From: Phreatobacter aquaticus
GTDB lineage: Bacteria > Pseudomonadota > Alphaproteobacteria > Rhizobiales > Phreatobacteraceae
Direction of reading: 5' to 3'
Length of the DNA stretch: 64,000 nucleotides
NCBI RefSeq assembly: GCF_005160265.1
Contig: NZ_CP039865.1
Location: 4,565,001 to 4,629,000 of the forward strand
The notes beneath the pieces were generated by a model, which was not told where the DNA came from, searched no databases, and saw nothing but the letters and a program-made list of their open reading frames with translations. Made by a program: the position numbers and the translations under genes. Positions 62,022 to 64,000 of this stretch are shown here, piece by piece (the first letter of the stretch is position 1; every line of letters starts with the position of its first letter).

Positions 62022-62870
62022 TCAGAGACCGAGCATGGCCTTGATCGTCAGCATGTCGCGCCAGGCCTGCCGCTTGGCGAGTGGGCTGCGCAGCAGATAG
62101 GCCGGATGCAGGATCGGCAATGCCGGGATAGTCCTGCCACCGGTGTCGTAGTCGACCGCCCGTCCCCTCGCCCGCATGATTCCCTTGATGCCCAGCAGCG
62201 TCTCGGTCGACGGCGCACCGACGCAGACCAGCAGGTCGGGGGCCTTCAGCTCGATCTGGCGCCGGATGAACGGCTCGCAGATGGCGATCTCCTGCGGCGT
62301 CGGCGTGCGGTTGCCCGGTGGCCGCCAGGGAATGATGTTGGCGATATAGGCATTGGTCTGCCGATTGAGGCCGACCGCCGCCATCATCCGGTCGAGCAGC
62401 TGGCCGGACCGCCCGACGAAGGGCTTGCCCTCCATGTCCTCCTCGCGTCCCGGCGCCTCGCCGACGAACATGATGCGCGCATCGCGGGCACCATCCTCGA
62501 ACACCGTGCGGGACGCGGTGGTCTTCAGCGCACAGCCGTCGAAGGTTTCCAGTAGCGCCTTCAACTGATCAAGATCGACTGCGGACAGGGCCAGCTCGCG
62601 GGCAGCCGACACGGCGGCTTCCGGCGCTGGCGGCGAGCCAACGGCGCTGACCGGGTTTGGCCGCGCTGGGACAGCTGGCCGGCCAGGCTCCGGCCGCTCG
62701 GCAAGACGGTCGGACACCCGCTCGGCAACCGCGGCACTGCGCTGGGCCGCATCGGCGCGAGCCTCGGCAAAGCGATCGATCGCCTCCTCGGACAGCGGCA
62801 CGTCGACGCCGGCATCGCGGTAGAAGACGAGAAGCGCCTCGACGGCTTCGGGGGTGAGCGTTGCGACCAT
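62022..62870 (-). CDS. Uracil-DNA glycosylase (family 4-like)
   Basis: DNA repair glycosylase removing uracil, 282 aa. Motif A is GEAPGREEDMEGKPFVGRSGQLLD and motif B HPAYLLRSP, the family 4/5 pattern. The N-terminal 100 residues are a variable Ala/Pro-rich extension. Family 4 enzymes bind an iron-sulfur cluster with four cysteines; here the first appears lost (FDGCALK in place of CxxC), so cluster binding is uncertain, although this variant may be usual in alphaproteobacteria. Confidence 0.88.
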   Translation of the reverse strand: MVATLTPEAVEALLVFYRDAGVDVPLSEEAIDRFAEARADAAQRSAAVAERVSDRLAERPEPGRPAVPARPNPVSAVGSPPAPEAAVSAARELALSAVDLDQLKALLETFDGCALKTTASRTVFEDGARDARIMFVGEAPGREEDMEGKPFVGRSGQLLDRMMAAVGLNRQTNAYIANIIPWRPPGNRTPTPQEIAICEPFIRRQIELKAPDLLVCVGAPSTETLLGIKGIMRARGRAVDYDTGGRTIPALPILHPAYLLRSPLAKRQAWRDMLTIKAMLGL

Positions 62871-62961
62871 CAGGCCACCATAACGGAAAGGCCGGGACGC
62901 TGCGACTCGTCCCGGCCTGCTCTCGACCCCCTGCGACCAAGCGGGGGAGAGGATTGGATGT

Positions 62962-63591
62962 TCAGCGGCGCGGCATGGCGGCGAGCGCCGGGCCCGGTGT
63001 GCGGCCGCCGTCGAGCAGGACCCACTGGTTGGGATCCGTTGCCGCCTGGCGCTTGATGAAGCGGTAGCCCGTCTCGTGCCAGAGCTTCACCTCGTTGGAG
63101 AAGTTGTCGAGCACATAGTCGCCGCGATCGGTGACGACGGTCAGGATGGCGTGGCCATCGCCGTTCAGGTCGCGCACCACGGTGATCAGCAGCGATTCCC
63201 GGGGAAAACCGAGGGCGATCAGCCGGCGCTTCTTCTCCAGCACCAGATCCTCGCAGTCGCCCTTCCCGTCGACGGGATAGGTCCAGTATTCCTCGACGCC
63301 GAAATGGTCCTGGTCGGACACCTGCTCGACTTCGCGGTTGACCTGGAGATTGACGCGGGCGAGCTGGCCAAACGCAGCCGACGACAAGGTCGTCTCACGC
63401 GCCGCCGGCGAGCGCAGCCGGCAATCGGCAGCATTTTCCGCGCAGAACTGCACCCAGCCGATCGGCGGGCTGGTGGAGGCACCGGCAACCAGCGAGGCAT
63501 TGCGCCGCTGCGGCTGAGCGTCAGCCGCACCGATGCCAGCGACCGATGCCGCGAAAGCGAAAACGTAAAACCAGGACGCAAAGCGACGCAT
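62962..63591 (-). CDS. BTLCP family transglutaminase-like cysteine peptidase
   Basis: Exported peptidase of the bacterial transglutaminase-like family (BTLCP), 209 aa. A signal peptide ends near residue 25 (GIGAADAQPQ). The catalytic Cys-His-Asp are in GKGDCEDLVLEKKRR, GDGHAILTVV and DYVLDNF. Related LapG enzymes cut surface adhesins under c-di-GMP control; the target here is unknown. Two CtrA-type boxes lie 50-102 bp upstream, which suggests cell-cycle control. Confidence 0.9.
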   Translation of the reverse strand: MRRFASWFYVFAFAASVAGIGAADAQPQRRNASLVAGASTSPPIGWVQFCAENAADCRLRSPAARETTLSSAAFGQLARVNLQVNREVEQVSDQDHFGVEEYWTYPVDGKGDCEDLVLEKKRRLIALGFPRESLLITVVRDLNGDGHAILTVVTDRGDYVLDNFSNEVKLWHETGYRFIKRQAATDPNQWVLLDGGRTPGPALAAMPRR

Positions 63592-63640
63592 GGGTGAAAA
63601 CCCCTGAACCCGACGATGACTGCCCTGCGACCCGGGGCCA

Positions 63641-63655
63641 TTAATCTCCTGTTAA
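63641..63655 (-). promoter_or_regulatory. CtrA-type box (TTAA-N7-TTAA), first of two
   Basis: TTAATCTCCTGTTAA matches the CtrA consensus TTAA-N7-TTAA exactly. It lies 50 bp upstream of the BTLCP peptidase start and about 190 bp upstream of the divergent ETF-QO gene. Confidence 0.6.
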
Positions 63656-63677
63656 TCTTTCGGCTTCAAGCGCCGCG

Positions 63678-63693
63678 TTAAGATATCGTTAAC
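63678..63693 (+). promoter_or_regulatory. CtrA-type box (TTAA-N7-TTAAC), second of two
   Basis: TTAAGATATCGTTAAC matches the full CtrA consensus including the final C. With the box at 63641 it makes a tandem pair 37 bp apart. Confidence 0.6.
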
Positions 63694-63844
63694 GTCTCTT
63701 ACCAAAGGGTTAATTTGACCCCTCGGTTTTGCGTGAACCTCGGTCCAAGCGACGCGTTGTCATGACGGCTCCAGCGTGCTTTAGAAGCCTGCAAAGGTAG
63801 GCGAAGCGCGCGTGGATGCGGGCGCGGGCGCGAGAGGGACTGGC

Positions 63845-64000
63845 ATGGCTGACCATCAGGAACTGCCCGAGCGCGAGGGCATGGACTATGACGTGGTGAT
63901 CGTCGGCGGCGGCCCGGCGGGCCTGTCGGCGGCCATCCGGCTGAAGCAGATCAATGCCGAACTGACCGTCGTCGTCGTCGAGAAGGGCTCCGAGGTCGGC
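63845..64000 (+). CDS. Electron transfer flavoprotein-ubiquinone oxidoreductase (5' part)
   Basis: The gene begins at ATG 63845 with GAGAGGGA upstream and runs off the window after 52 codons. The visible N-terminus ([20 protein letters not shown], then LSAAIRLKQ) has the FAD-binding GGGPAG motif and the spacing typical of ETF-QO, which passes electrons from acyl-CoA dehydrogenases to ubiquinone. Only the start is visible, so another flavoprotein of that superfamily cannot be fully excluded. Confidence 0.8.
   Translation, partial: MADHQELPEREGMDYDVVIVGGGPAGLSAAIRLKQINAELTVVVVEKGSEVG

Overview
The window is 64 kb of high-GC DNA with dense, operon-rich gene packing. It looks chromosomal and comes from an alphaproteobacterium, most likely of the Hyphomicrobiales (Rhizobiales). 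The evidence is a complete AcpXL cluster for very-long-chain lipid A acyl chains, alphaproteobacterial families such as DUF2865, DUF2852 and a BTLCP (transglutaminase-like) peptidase, and intergenic motifs that match the CtrA consensus. The genus cannot be fixed by eye. I saw no rRNA, tRNA, CRISPR array or intact insertion sequence.

Layout. 1-6.1 kb holds surface polysaccharide genes: a sugar aminotransferase, a polyprenyl-phosphate sugar-phosphate transferase, an epimerase, ManC and an O-antigen ligase/polymerase. 6.1-12.5 kb is the very-long-chain fatty acid/lipid A locus: a minus-strand run acpXL-fabZ-fabF1-fabF2-fabG, with a plus-strand pair adh-lpxXL divergent from it. 12.7-14.9 kb is a strongly AT-rich, tightly coupled three-gene cassette (degenerate receiver-domain membrane protein, putative ADP-ribosyltransferase-fold protein, unknown helical protein). 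It looks horizontally acquired and is the best candidate here for an undescribed system. It is bordered at 14.92-15.23 kb by relics of a GT61 glycosyltransferase and of an enoyl-CoA hydratase whose intact relatives lie at 15.9-18.1 kb. 18.2-20.8 kb is an operon of a Bug-type binding protein, an SDR protein and an alpha/beta-hydrolase; both enzymes lack canonical catalytic residues. 21-31 kb is mixed: an Fsr-like MFS exporter, two TadG-like proteins, an ABC-F ATPase, a GH16 glycanase with three binding modules, and a LysR/DUF2917/GNAT group.

31.3-42.8 kb reads as a nitrogen-compound uptake and degradation locus: FAD oxidoreductase and amidase, then a good sigma-54 -24/-12 promoter with an NtrC-like dyad about 120 bp upstream of the predicted start of transcription, two tandem substrate-binding proteins, a Dpp/Opp-type ABC transporter, DUF2867, a 54-aa small protein and a hydantoin/Asp-Glu racemase. 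42.8-47.6 kb has PilZ, DUF2798, DUF2852, TetR, SDR and DUF2865 proteins and a 27-aa membrane protein with a perfect Shine-Dalgarno sequence. 47.8-52.8 kb has the Kup potassium transporter, an unknown membrane protein and a GT22-like mannosyltransferase.

52.9-59.4 kb is a methionine/SAM-cycle operon: an ArsR-methyltransferase fusion preceded by an 18-bp perfect palindrome, metF, and a metH split into two genes with an extra methyltransferase gene between them. The last 4.5 kb has a PA0069-type radical SAM protein, a VOC protein, RNase HII, a uracil-DNA glycosylase, a BTLCP peptidase with two CtrA-type boxes upstream, and the start of ETF-ubiquinone oxidoreductase.
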